Source: Cytophagaceae bacterium (GTDB lineage Bacteria; Bacteroidota; Bacteroidia; Cytophagales; Spirosomataceae). Taken from it: DNA of 64,000 nucleotides. The notes beneath the pieces were generated by a model, which was given only the letters and a program-made list of their open reading frames with translations, did not search any database and was not told the DNA's origin. Shown piece by piece: positions 1 to 8,420 of the stretch. The first letter of the stretch is position 1. Each line of letters starts with the position of its first letter. A program made the position numbers and the translations under genes. Location of the stretch: contig SXXW01000033.1 of NCBI GenBank assembly GCA_005791165.1, positions 62,001 through 126,000 of the forward strand, written 5' to 3'.

Positions 1-562
1 AAAAGTACTCATCTAATCCGCCGACTTTCCAAAAAAGCTCTGATTTAACCATTAGGCAGGCTCCAGATGCCCAATTGACAAATGAGGTGGGATATTGATT
101 CTCGTTTTTTTCCAAATGATCAAAGATTCTTCCACGGCTAAAAGGATAACCCAATCGATCCCAATATCCACCAGCGGCACCTGCATATTCAAAATATTCA
201 GGTTTTTGATAATCTAATATGTAGGGTTGCGCCGCTGCACAACTAGGATGCATCTCAAAGAAGCTCAATAACGGATTTAGCCAATCTTTTTTTGGTTTAA
301 TATCAGAATTCATGAGTACAAAATACTCAGCATTTATTTGTTTAAGGGCAAAATTGTATCCACCCGCATACCCTAGGTTGTTGGCCCATTGAATAATGCT
401 AACCTCTGGAAATTTTTCTTCAACTAGCTTAACGGAATCATCTGTAGATCCATTGTCGGCCACATAAATCTTTCCTTCCGATGTATTTAAAATAACATCT
501 GGAAGGAATTTTTCTAGAAAACCCCGACCATTAAAATTTAAGATTACAATTGCGACTGACAT
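1..562 (-). CDS. Glycosyltransferase family 2, partial (C-terminus beyond window)
   Basis: The gene reads leftward and is cut by the window edge, so only the first 187 or so codons are present. The N-terminus reads MSVAIVILNFNGRGFLEKFL, followed by a VADNGSTDDS segment and a VLMNSDIKP segment. These are the nucleotide-binding and DXD-like parts of a GT-A fold family 2 glycosyltransferase of the rhamnosyltransferase/WcaE kind. Such enzymes transfer sugars from nucleotide sugars during polysaccharide or O-antigen synthesis on the cytoplasmic side. The ATG at 560-562 is the first plausible start. Family assignment is firm; donor and acceptor are not predictable. Confidence 0.88.
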   Translation of the reverse strand, partial: MSVAIVILNFNGRGFLEKFLPDVILNTSEGKIYVADNGSTDDSVKLVEEKFPEVSIIQWANNLGYAGGYNFALKQINAEYFVLMNSDIKPKKDWLNPLLSFFEMHPSCAAAQPYILDYQKPEYFEYAGAAGGYWDRLGYPFSRGRIFDHLEKNENQYPTSFVNWASGACLMVKSELFWKVGGLDEYF

Positions 563-613
563 AATACAAAGGTAAGACAAATCGAGATAATTAGAATTTC
601 TTGAAGAAAGATG

Positions 614-621
614 TATTTTTG
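614..621 (+). promoter_or_regulatory. Bacteroidota -7 box (TATTTTTG) upstream of the permease
   Basis: TATTTTTG fits the TAnnTTTG consensus of the Bacteroidota primary sigma factor. It lies 29 bases before the permease start. A convincing -33 TTTG is not obvious, so this is a probable rather than certain promoter. Confidence 0.45.
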
Positions 622-650
622 TTGGCGTAAAAACATCCAACAAACCAACT

Positions 651-2363
651 ATGTGGGCTTCTCTTTTTCGAAAAAAAACCATTGATAAAATCATTTCAGA
701 TCAGTTAGAAGTAGAAAAATTAGCGGGTCACTCCATGGTGCGCAACTTGGGTGTTCGAGATTTAACCTTTATGGGTGTTGCAGCCATTATAGGCGCAAGT
801 ATATTTTCAGCTATTGGGCAGGCCTCAGCTAATGGAGGACCAGCCGTTTCATTATTATTTGTTTTTACAGCTTTAGCCTGCATGTTTACCGCATTTTGTT
901 ATGCTCGGTTTGCGGCGACAGTTCCTATTTCTGGTAGTGCCTATACGTATGCTTATACGAGTTTGGGTGAAATGGTTGCCTGGATTTTGGGCTGGAATTT
1001 ATTGCTTGAATATGCAATTTCGAATGTGGCCGTTGCCATTTCTTGGTCTAAATATTTTGTGGATTTATTAGAGGGCTTAGGATTTCATGTGCCTGAATAT
1101 TTAACCATGGATTATTTGTCGGCCCAACGAGCTCACGTAGCTGCTCTACAAGCGTTAGAAGCGGGTCAGAAATTAGAGCAAATGTCTGTCAATGTACGAG
1201 AAGGATTTGTGGCGTTTAATTCGGCCCCCGATTTTTTCGGTTGGCATGTTGTCGCTAATATTCCCGCTTTGCTCATCACAGCTGCGATTACCTATTTAGT
1301 TTACATTGGCATCAAGGAAACCAAAAACATGAATAATATTTTGGTGGTACTCAAATTAGCAGTCATTGCTATCGTGGTAGGTGTGGGGGCATTTTATGTT
1401 CAAGTAGAAAATTGGACCCCATTTGCCCCCAACGGAATTAGTGGAGTATTGAAGAGTGTGGCGGCTGTTTGTTTTGCTTATATTGGTTTTGATTCGATCT
1501 CAACAACTGCGGAGGAATGTAAAAATCCCCAAAGAGATATTCCCAAAGCAATGATGTGGGCATTACTAATTTGTACCGTTTTATATGTGATGGTTACATT
1601 GGTACTTACTGGAATTGTTCCATCTGGCGATTTAGCTGGAATAGAGGATCCGTTGGCTTTTATGTTTATGAAGGTTAATTTGCCCGGCGTGGCTGGAGTT
1701 GTAGCAGCGAGTGCTGTTATTGCTTTAACGAGTGCGCTTTTGGTTTATCAAATGGGTCAGCCACGTATTTGGATGACAATGTCACGTGATGGTTTGTTGC
1801 CTAAAGCTTTTTCGCGCATTCATCCGAAATATAGGACTCCTTCGTTTTCAACAATAATGACTGGTTTTTTGGTGGGCATTCCTGCCTTATTTGCCAATTT
1901 AGAGGAAGTGATAAATCTGAGTAGTATAGGAACTTTATTTGCTTTTGTGCTGGTATGTGGCGGGGTATTAATTTTAGATTTAGATCCTGAAAATCAGAAA
2001 AAATCAAAGTTTAAAATCCCTTATATCAATGCTAAGTATTATGTGGGGCTTTCCTTAGTGCTTGCTTTGTATTTTTCTTTACCGACTTTAGGCGCTTGGC
2101 AAGATTGGTTTGAGGGTATTTTGAGTGGAGCGGAAAAGGCAGATCATGTGATTATGACTTGTTTTTTCTTGATTTGGGTTGTTATGGCGTTTTTTAGTGT
2201 GACTCATAATCTTTCATTAATACCGGTATTGGGCCTTTTGGTGAATATGTATTTGATGACTCAAATGGGGGCTTTGAATTGGGAACGCTTTTTGTATTGG
2301 TGCTTAGCCGGTATATTGATTTACTTTGGATATAGTTATCGGAAAAGTAAATTGAATGTATAA
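651..2363 (+). CDS. APC-family cationic amino acid permease
   Basis: A 570-residue inner-membrane transporter of the amino acid-polyamine-organocation superfamily, closest in layout to the CAT (cationic amino acid transporter) group. The substrate-binding IGASIF segment sits in TM1 at residues 47-52. The CAT-like stretch FDSISTTAEECKNPQRDIPKA spans about 280-300. Roughly 12-14 hydrophobic segments are visible. A hydrophilic insertion at about 145-200 between early helices is also seen in many Bacteroidota homologues. The gene stands alone and ends in a bidirectional terminator. Amino acid uptake is well supported by family; the exact substrate is inferred. Confidence 0.9.
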   Translation: MWASLFRKKTIDKIISDQLEVEKLAGHSMVRNLGVRDLTFMGVAAIIGASIFSAIGQASANGGPAVSLLFVFTALACMFTAFCYARFAATVPISGSAYTYAYTSLGEMVAWILGWNLLLEYAISNVAVAISWSKYFVDLLEGLGFHVPEYLTMDYLSAQRAHVAALQALEAGQKLEQMSVNVREGFVAFNSAPDFFGWHVVANIPALLITAAITYLVYIGIKETKNMNNILVVLKLAVIAIVVGVGAFYVQVENWTPFAPNGISGVLKSVAAVCFAYIGFDSISTTAEECKNPQRDIPKAMMWALLICTVLYVMVTLVLTGIVPSGDLAGIEDPLAFMFMKVNLPGVAGVVAASAVIALTSALLVYQMGQPRIWMTMSRDGLLPKAFSRIHPKYRTPSFSTIMTGFLVGIPALFANLEEVINLSSIGTLFAFVLVCGGVLILDLDPENQKKSKFKIPYINAKYYVGLSLVLALYFSLPTLGAWQDWFEGILSGAEKADHVIMTCFFLIWVVMAFFSVTHNLSLIPVLGLLVNMYLMTQMGALNWERFLYWCLAGILIYFGYSYRKSKLNV

Positions 2364-2364
2364 A

Positions 2365-2397
2365 AAAATGCCTCAAGAATATTGAGGCATTTTTTTA
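2365..2397. terminator. Bidirectional rho-independent terminator
   Basis: A 10-base stem, aatgcctcaa at 2368-2377 with ttgaggcatt at 2382-2391, is flanked by A and T runs on both sides. It can end both the rightward permease and the leftward zinc peptidase transcripts. Confidence 0.85.
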
Positions 2398-2415
2398 AAT
2401 TTAAACCCATTGAAA

Positions 2416-3096
2416 TTAATCATTTCTACGACCACCTAATAAGTTTAAGTAGTAAAGCAATTGGGCCAACATGCCCAGTGCAGCGACCACATACGTCATA
2501 GCAGCCCACCAAAGTGCATCTTTTGACATTTCATATTCCGTAGGCGTGACAATTCCTTTTTCTTTAATCCAAGCCAACGCACGATTTGATGCATCAAATT
2601 CAACAGGTAAAGTAACAAAGCTAAAGAGTGTGGCTAGGGCAAAAAGCGCAACACCAATGGTCAATAGAAGTACACTTCCAGTAGAATAGAGCACGAACAT
2701 GCCAATCATTAACAAAATCGGCATAAATCCATTCGCCACATTTAACATGGGCACCATGGCACTTCTGAATTCTAAAAAAGAATACGCTCGCGCATGTTGG
2801 ACTGCGTGGCCACATTCGTGCGCAGATACTGCGGCGGCGGCGGCATTTCGACCGTGAAAAACATCATTAGATAAGTTCACTGTTTTGTCCGCTGGATTAT
2901 AATGATCTGTTAATTGGCCCTCAACAGAAATTACTCGTACATCCGTTATGCCATGATCAGCGAGCATTTTTTCGGCAATTTCTTGGCCAGAAAAATTACT
3001 TTGCAAAGGCTCTTGAGCATACTTTTGAAATTTTGATTTTAATCTCCAGGAAATTAACATTCCGGCCACTCCAAATAAAATAGCGATGATATACAT
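2416..3096 (-). CDS. YugP-type neutral zinc metallopeptidase
   Basis: A 226-residue membrane-anchored protein of the zinc-dependent peptidase family typified by Bacillus YugP (PF04298). A TM helix opens the protein (residues 1-18). The zinc-binding HECGH motif lies at 93-97. Further hydrophobic segments at about 115-165 and 195-218 place the catalytic part at the membrane. The length equals that of the family. It is followed after four bases by the preceding gene on this strand, the heptose adenylyltransferase domain, suggesting co-transcription. Its substrate is unknown. Confidence 0.9.
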   Translation of the reverse strand: MYIIAILFGVAGMLISWRLKSKFQKYAQEPLQSNFSGQEIAEKMLADHGITDVRVISVEGQLTDHYNPADKTVNLSNDVFHGRNAAAAAVSAHECGHAVQHARAYSFLEFRSAMVPMLNVANGFMPILLMIGMFVLYSTGSVLLLTIGVALFALATLFSFVTLPVEFDASNRALAWIKEKGIVTPTEYEMSKDALWWAAMTYVVAALGMLAQLLYYLNLLGGRRND

Positions 3097-3100
3097 AATT

Positions 3101-3589
3101 TTAGTTTTTTAGTTTTTGAATAATTCCAGTCGTTGAATAATCGGGAACAAGAGGTATAGTCAGTACTTCACCACCGTATACCAGCACTTCTTTGGCTCCC
3201 ACAATGGTTTCTAAATTGTAGTCATTTCCCTTCATTAACACATCAGGCTTCAAGGTTTTAATCAGATCCAAAGGTGTATCTTCGTCAAAGATAATGACCA
3301 TAGAAACAAATCCCAAAGCTGCGATTAATCTTGCCCGTGCATATTCAGAATTCACAGGTCTTTCAGGTCCTTTTAATTCTTTGACTGAGCGGTCGGAGTT
3401 AACTCCTACAATGAGTTTTGTGCCGTTAAGGCTTGATTTTTCAAGATAGTCGACATGACCTAAATGTAAAATATCAAAGCATCCATTCGTGAAAACAACG
3501 CGTTCATCTTCATCGGATTTCCACTTATTTCGTTGGTCTATAGCCGAAATAAGATCTAAGATTTTACTTTGACTCAATGGGTTTTGCAT
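3101..3589 (-). CDS. rfaE2: D-glycero-beta-D-manno-heptose 1-phosphate adenylyltransferase (RfaE2/HldE C-domain type)
   Basis: A 162-residue stand-alone version of the adenylyltransferase half of HldE, which makes ADP-heptose for LPS core synthesis in the cytoplasm. The nucleotidyltransferase signature TNGCFDILHLGH is at residues 34-45. The family-typical C-terminus DYSTTGIIQKL is present. In many Proteobacteria this domain is fused to the PfkB-type heptose kinase; here it is separate. A PfkB kinase with some HldE kinase features lies at 34.9-35.9 kb. The start overlaps the end of the upstream UPF0104 gene by 26 bases, so the two are probably translationally coupled. Confidence 0.9.
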   Translation of the reverse strand: MQNPLSQSKILDLISAIDQRNKWKSDEDERVVFTNGCFDILHLGHVDYLEKSSLNGTKLIVGVNSDRSVKELKGPERPVNSEYARARLIAALGFVSMVIIFDEDTPLDLIKTLKPDVLMKGNDYNLETIVGAKEVLVYGGEVLTIPLVPDYSTTGIIQKLKN

Positions 3590-4562
3590 CGATTTGTGTT
3601 AAAAATAAGGTTAAGATAAAACTTAATCCGCCCAATAACAAAATGGTGACCATTTGGGTTCCATGAAAAAATGTAGCTAAAACGGTCGCGTCTTTTACAG
3701 GGATTAAATAAAATACTAAGGCGGCTGAAACTAATTTATGGTAAGCACCAATTCCACCTTGAGTAGGGGTCGCCATGCCAAATGTGCCCATTACAAGCAC
3801 CATTAATCCGGCAGAAAGGCTTAGGGATTGACTAACTGGAAAAGCTAATAAGAGCACATAGGCGTTTAAATAATAACAGACCCAAATTAGAACGGAGTAT
3901 AAAACAAATTTTTGAGGGTTTTTGACATCTTTGATACTTAAAATTCCGACGATCCAGCCAGCTAAAATTTTACCTAATTTATTATTTGAAGTAAAGGCTT
4001 CCCAAAGCTTTTCGATTTTATTTTTAAATAAAAATAGCAAAATAATAAAAGCGCCTACAACTAAAACCGTTGACATAATCAAATAGGTTGATGGAATAGT
4101 TGCATTGGGAAATAAATATTGTTGCATGGGTTCCCATGCAATAAAAAATGCCATAATGACAATGAACAGCAGACCGAGCAAATCGACAATCCTTTCCGTG
4201 ATGACTGTTCCAAATGATTGCGTAAAAGGAATGTTAGCCGTTTTTGTTAGCGATCCACACCTAGAAACTTCCCCCATTCTTGGAACAATAAAATTGGCAA
4301 AATACCCAATCATGACCGCTGAAAATGTTCTGAGCGTACCTGGGTAAAAACTCATCGCGCCGAGTAACTGTTCCCAACGCCAAGCACGTAAAATATGTGA
4401 AAAAATGGAAATTAAGATGGAGAGCAGAATCCATTGGTAGTTGGCAACCGCAAACGTATCAAATATATCTTGCCATTGTATGTTGCTTGTTGAGAATGCC
4501 CAATACAACAAGCCTAGGGCTAAAGCAGTAGAGAAAAGATACTTTATTATGGATTTTAGCAT
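3564..4562 (-). CDS. Lysylphosphatidylglycerol synthase TM region / UPF0104 family membrane protein
   Basis: A 332-residue polytopic protein with about eight TM segments, matching the flippase-like TM domain of MprF (UPF0104). It lacks the cytoplasmic aminoacyl-transferase domain, so it cannot itself make lysyl-PG. Recognisable pieces are the N-terminal pair of helices, the conserved RAWRWEQLL region at about 64-72, NFIVPRMGEVSR at about 90-101 and GGIGAYH near 270. In Bacteroidota this family often lies beside a GT5-like glycogen-synthase-type gene and DUF4270, as here with the divergent gene at 4.7 kb. A lipid or glycolipid flippase role is inferred. Confidence 0.85.
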   Translation of the reverse strand: MLKSIIKYLFSTALALGLLYWAFSTSNIQWQDIFDTFAVANYQWILLSILISIFSHILRAWRWEQLLGAMSFYPGTLRTFSAVMIGYFANFIVPRMGEVSRCGSLTKTANIPFTQSFGTVITERIVDLLGLLFIVIMAFFIAWEPMQQYLFPNATIPSTYLIMSTVLVVGAFIILLFLFKNKIEKLWEAFTSNNKLGKILAGWIVGILSIKDVKNPQKFVLYSVLIWVCYYLNAYVLLLAFPVSQSLSLSAGLMVLVMGTFGMATPTQGGIGAYHKLVSAALVFYLIPVKDATVLATFFHGTQMVTILLLGGLSFILTLFLTQIDAKPIESK

Positions 4563-4644
4563 GAAATTGGGTTAGAAAATAAATCAATTAGCAAAATAAA
4601 GACCTTTAGAGGAATAATGGTGTGGAATTGCGATAATTTTTTTG

Positions 4645-4652
4645 TACTTTTG
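4645..4652 (+). promoter_or_regulatory. -7 box (TACTTTTG) upstream of the GT5-like gene
   Basis: TACTTTTG matches TAnnTTTG and lies 43 bases before the ATG, in the divergent 133-base gap. The -33 element is not clear. Confidence 0.5.
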
Positions 4653-4695
4653 CATTGTTTTTTTGGGATAATTTTTCCCCATAAATAATTTTAGA

Positions 4696-5505
4696 ATGGC
4701 CAAATTACGTATTCTTTACGTTTCGAGCGAGGTTGATCCCTTTCTAAACACATCACAAATTGCCAGTTTTGTCCGCAATCTTCCTACTGCCATGCAGGAA
4801 AGAGGTATGGAGATCAGAATATTGGTTCCAAGATTTGGTTCTATAAACGAACGCAAAAATCGATTGCATGAGGTGGTCCGACTTTCAGGAATTACGATTC
4901 CGATGGGAGAAGAGGAGAAGCCCTTAACGATTAAAGTGGCCAGTATTCCTGCGGCTAAATTGCAAGTTTATTTTATTGATAATGAAGATTATTATCAAAG
5001 AAAATATATCTTGAACGACAAAGAGGGAGCTTTTTATCCTGACAATCATGAAAGGGCTATATTTTTCTGCAAAGGAGCTTTAGAGACTGTTATTAAGTTA
5101 GGCTGGGCACCGGATGTCATTCATTGCAACGATTGGATGTCGAGTCTAGTGCCATTATATATTTCAACGCATTATCGCAATCACCCTATTTACAAGGATT
5201 CAAAAACTATTTTTTCTCCACACAATTCTGCCTTTGATTTTACGTTCTCAAATGAAGATTTGTTGGAAAAAGTGAAAATTGGTGATTTAGATGAAGCGCA
5301 TTTAGGTAGCCTAGCTACTTCTGATTATCATGCATTTATTAAAATAGGAGCAGAATTTGCCGATAGAGTAGTATCCTTAGAAAATGTGGATAATACCCGC
5401 ATTCAATCAATTATTGATGAATATAAAGAAAAAACCCACCAAAATATTGCCGAAAATGACCTCGATTTCTTCGAAAAAGCTTACATTGAGATGGCCGGCG
5501 CTTAA
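4696..5505 (+). CDS. GT5 N-domain protein related to glycogen/starch synthase, catalytic motif missing
   Basis: A 269-residue protein similar to the N-terminal Rossmann domain of glycogen synthase GlgA. The opening ILYVSSEVDPF and the VIHCNDWMSSLVPLYI stretch (141-156) align with GlgA landmarks. The C-terminal GT-B domain found in roughly 470-residue synthases is absent. The ADP-glucose-binding KTGGL motif is replaced by NTSQI at about 18-22. It is therefore unlikely to be an active glycogen synthase. No other glg gene is in the window. The gene is immediately followed by, and overlaps, a DUF4270 lipoprotein, a conserved Bacteroidota pairing. A regulatory or scaffold role would be inference. 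Confidence 0.85.
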   Translation: MAKLRILYVSSEVDPFLNTSQIASFVRNLPTAMQERGMEIRILVPRFGSINERKNRLHEVVRLSGITIPMGEEEKPLTIKVASIPAAKLQVYFIDNEDYYQRKYILNDKEGAFYPDNHERAIFFCKGALETVIKLGWAPDVIHCNDWMSSLVPLYISTHYRNHPIYKDSKTIFSPHNSAFDFTFSNEDLLEKVKIGDLDEAHLGSLATSDYHAFIKIGAEFADRVVSLENVDNTRIQSIIDEYKEKTHQNIAENDLDFFEKAYIEMAGA

Positions 5506-6832
5506 ATGGTTGGTAATTTTTTCCCTTTTTCTATCCTCTTGTGATGATCCTAAAGAAATAGGTTCGGATCTTTTTAGTGTTGAGGTAGGATTAAATTACA
5601 CGGATACTTTAACCGTTAATTCTTCTACGGTTTTGATTGATTCCATTTATACTGGGGCTAATAATTCATTTTTATTGGGTGCTTATTTTCATCCTGAACT
5701 CGGTTATGTAACGTCTGATGTCTTTACACAAATTGCTAATGCGGATACCTTAAATGCTAAAGAAAATTCTATTTTGGATTCATTGAAAATGTCTTTGGTG
5801 TATACCAATTTCCAAGGCGATTTAACCCAGCCACAAACTATCAAAATTTATCGGTTGAAGGATAGTTTGAGCAGAAGTTCTAGTTATTTTACTAACTCTA
5901 CAGTTCCTTATTTTCCTGAGGTGTTAATGACTCATACGTTTACTCCTAAACCTCTATTCGCTAAATCAGTTAATGGAGATTCGGTCAAATATGATACGTT
6001 AAAATTTCATTTGGGATTGGCTTTAGGAAAAGAGTTAATTTCGAAGTATAAGGATAAGGCTATTTCAGGCGGAGGGACTTCCTTTAGAGATTTTTTTAAA
6101 GGTTTTTATATTCAGACGGCTGAAACTAAGAAAGCGGCTATTATGAATTTCTCACCTGCCTATTCCAAAATGACCATGTATTGGCATAACCCAGGGGATA
6201 ATTTAAACTATTATTTAAACTATTATTTCAGTTTGTCGAATACCTACACGGCTGAATTCAACGCGCGTTTTAACCGGATTAAATCTCAAAAAGTAGGAAT
6301 TTTGGGCAATTTGGTTAAGTCTGGGGATAAAATATCTTCATTAAAAACGAATAATACTACCTACATTCAATCGGGAACTGGTGTCGTGACAAAAATCGAT
6401 TTACCCTATTTGACTAAATTGAGAGGTAATAATAACATTGCAGTTAATAAGGCAGAATTAGTTTTCCATGGGGCGGATAATTTGGATTTAGCACAGACGA
6501 TAGGCCAACTATCTTTAATCGAATCGGATGGTTCTAATAGACCTTTAAGAAATACATACGGACTTAAATACTTTGTTGCCGAAGGTGCAGCAGGAGTTCA
6601 AACAGCAAGTTATAATTCTAGTACCAATACTTATTCGTTTAATGTTACGACTATTATGCAAGCATTATTGACTGGGAATAAAGCTAATTTAGGTTTTTTA
6701 TTGACTCCAGCTATTTCAGCAGATGCATCAGGAAATGCTAAAATATCAAGTGAGAGTGTACGATTTGTTCCCCTTAATGCGTTAAAGGCTAAATTGAAAA
6801 TTTATTATTCCTATATTGCCAAAGCAAAATAA
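5456..6832 (+). CDS. DUF4270 family lipoprotein
   Basis: A probable outer-membrane-associated lipoprotein of 458 residues. With the ATG at 5456 the N-terminus has a basic region, a hydrophobic stretch LKWLVIFSLFL and a lipobox LSSC with Cys29, followed by DDPKEIGSDL, typical of DUF4270. A TTG at 5486 would give an even tighter signal peptide; an upstream in-frame ATG at 5384 would overlap the previous gene by 122 bases and is less likely. The body is beta-rich with many Thr/Ser/Asn residues. Function is unknown. It is coupled to the GT5-like gene by overlap and followed 11 bases later by the amidase. Confidence 0.85.
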   Translation: MTSISSKKLTLRWPALKWLVIFSLFLSSCDDPKEIGSDLFSVEVGLNYTDTLTVNSSTVLIDSIYTGANNSFLLGAYFHPELGYVTSDVFTQIANADTLNAKENSILDSLKMSLVYTNFQGDLTQPQTIKIYRLKDSLSRSSSYFTNSTVPYFPEVLMTHTFTPKPLFAKSVNGDSVKYDTLKFHLGLALGKELISKYKDKAISGGGTSFRDFFKGFYIQTAETKKAAIMNFSPAYSKMTMYWHNPGDNLNYYLNYYFSLSNTYTAEFNARFNRIKSQKVGILGNLVKSGDKISSLKTNNTTYIQSGTGVVTKIDLPYLTKLRGNNNIAVNKAELVFHGADNLDLAQTIGQLSLIESDGSNRPLRNTYGLKYFVAEGAAGVQTASYNSSTNTYSFNVTTIMQALLTGNKANLGFLLTPAISADASGNAKISSESVRFVPLNALKAKLKIYYSYIAKAK

Positions 6833-6843
6833 TCAATCAGTAC

Positions 6844-7632
6844 ATGTCCGGCCCCAATAATCCTTTGAGGGTAAGTTTAGTTCAATTCGAAATCGCTTGG
6901 GAAGATCCTATGGCAAATTGTGCCCTATTAGAGGAAAAGCTCCAGCATTTAATCAATCAAACAGATGTGGTGGTCCTGCCTGAAATGTTCAGCACGGGAT
7001 TTAGTATGAATGATCAAGGGGCTGAAATAGCCCATGGTCCGGTTATCAAATGGATCAAATTAATGGCTAATCGGCTTAATGCTTTAGTCGTAGGGAGTAT
7101 TAAATGCAAAGAAAACAATCATTTTTTCAACCGGTTTTTGGCTATCACACCGGATGGTGAAAAATTCAGCTATGATAAAAAACATCTTTTTAGGATGGGT
7201 GGAGAGGATCAGTTTTATACAGCGGGAAATGAAAGGCGTATTATTTCTTATAAAAATTGGAACATCGCGGCTTTTATTTGTTACGATTTACGATTTCCCG
7301 TGTGGTCCCGCAATGTCGACTTGGCTTATGACTTAGCGATTTATGTGGCCAATTGGCCTGCCGTTCGTTCACATGCTTGGAATACATTGTTACGGGCACG
7401 TGCCATTGAAAACTTATCTTATGTGGTCGGAGTGAATCGGATAGGCCATGATGGGAATAAAATTCAATACCAAGGTGATTCTGCTCTTGTTTCTTATTTA
7501 GGAACTGATTTGTTGAATTTGTCCAATGAAGATTCGATTAAAACCTATTCCATTTCAAAATCTGACCTGATCGAATTCAGAGAAAAATTCCCTACGGATT
7601 TGGATGCCGATCATTTTACGCTCGTAAATTAG
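6844..7632 (+). CDS. Nitrilase-superfamily omega-amidase (YafV/Nit2-like)
   Basis: A 262-residue cytoplasmic carbon-nitrogen hydrolase. The Glu-Lys-Cys triad is visible: E47 in LPEMFSTGFSM, K112 in YDKKHLFRMGGE and C146 in FICYDLRFPVW. The MFSTGFSM and FRMGGED contexts resemble omega-amidases that hydrolyse alpha-ketoglutaramate or ketosuccinamate, repairing by-products of glutamine transamination. Length equals that of E. coli YafV. The last 17 bases overlap the 3-prime end of the convergent ABC ATPase gene. Superfamily is certain; substrate is likely but not proven. Confidence 0.9.
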   Translation: MSGPNNPLRVSLVQFEIAWEDPMANCALLEEKLQHLINQTDVVVLPEMFSTGFSMNDQGAEIAHGPVIKWIKLMANRLNALVVGSIKCKENNHFFNRFLAITPDGEKFSYDKKHLFRMGGEDQFYTAGNERRIISYKNWNIAAFICYDLRFPVWSRNVDLAYDLAIYVANWPAVRSHAWNTLLRARAIENLSYVVGVNRIGHDGNKIQYQGDSALVSYLGTDLLNLSNEDSIKTYSISKSDLIEFREKFPTDLDADHFTLVN

Positions 7633-8341
7633 TCTTATCCTTAAAGAAAGCTTCAAGGCCTCCGGGGTATTTTTTTGCTTCTTCTATGCTGCAATTGGCT
7701 TTCAATTGACCTTTGTCGATTAATAGAACATGATCACAGATGGCATTGACTTCCCCTAGTAAATGACTAGAAAAGAAGATGGTCTTATCTTTTTTAAAAT
7801 CGACAATTAATGACCTAATCTCTTCCATTTGATTAGGATCTAAACCACTGGTAGGCTCATCTAGAATTAATATTTTGGGATCATGAAGGATCGCTTGGGC
7901 TAGGCCAACTCGTTGTTGGTACCCCTTCGAAATTTCTTTTATTTTCTTTTTTTGTTCTCTTTCTAGACCGACCAATTCAATGACTTCTATAATTCTTCTG
8001 CTTAATTCAGTCGAACCTATGCCATGAATTTTGCCAATAAAGGTTAAAAACTCTTTGATATACATTTCGGGATATAATGGATTATTTTCTGCCAAATACC
8101 CGATTTGCTTTTTGATTTTTACCTCTTGTTCTTGCACACACATTCCCAAAATTTTGGCCTCTCCACTACTTGGAATTTCTAAGCCCATGAGTATCTTTAA
8201 TGTGGTTGATTTTCCAGCCCCATTAGGTCCTAAAAATCCGGTTATTTGGCCCATTTTTAAGTCAAAACTTAGGTCACTGATGGCCAAGGAATGACCATAA
8301 GATTTACTTAGATGTAGGACTTCAATCGACATAAATTTCAT
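7616..8341 (-). CDS. gldA: ABC transporter ATP-binding protein, GldA-like
   Basis: A 241-residue single ATPase domain. Walker A GPNGAGKST is at 38-46, the signature ISKGYQQRVG at about 137-146 and Walker B LILDEP at 158-163, followed by TSGLDPNQ. The phrase AENNPLYPEMYIKEFL near 84-99 is characteristic of the GldA group of gliding-motility ABC ATPases, which pair with GldF and GldG membrane proteins. Those partners are not adjacent. The start is ATG at 8341, or the second ATG at 8332. T9SS cargo genes elsewhere in the window fit a gliding or T9SS lineage. A generic multidrug-type ABC-2 ATPase is the alternative. Confidence 0.85.
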   Translation of the reverse strand: MKFMSIEVLHLSKSYGHSLAISDLSFDLKMGQITGFLGPNGAGKSTTLKILMGLEIPSSGEAKILGMCVQEQEVKIKKQIGYLAENNPLYPEMYIKEFLTFIGKIHGIGSTELSRRIIEVIELVGLEREQKKKIKEISKGYQQRVGLAQAILHDPKILILDEPTSGLDPNQMEEIRSLIVDFKKDKTIFFSSHLLGEVNAICDHVLLIDKGQLKANCSIEEAKKYPGGLEAFFKDKTNLRA

Positions 8342-8385
8342 GTTATTTAAGTTGCAATTTAGGTAAAATAGGAACTAAATCTGCG

Positions 8386-8393
8386 TACCTTTG
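8386..8393 (+). promoter_or_regulatory. -7 box (TACCTTTG) for ribBA
   Basis: TACCTTTG matches TAnnTTTG and ends 27 bases before the ribBA start, a normal distance for this phylum. I see no FMN riboswitch in the 79-base leader, which is too short for one. Confidence 0.55.
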
Positions 8394-8420
8394 TGTTTTC
8401 GTTAAATTATTGATTGATAT

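Noticed and set aside
4696-5505. Calling the gene glgA (glycogen synthase)
   Set aside because: The KTGGL motif and the C-terminal domain are missing, so activity should not be implied by the name.
8342-8420. FMN riboswitch before ribBA
   Set aside because: The divergent gap is only 79 bases, and the promoter box leaves under 30 bases of leader, too short for the aptamer.
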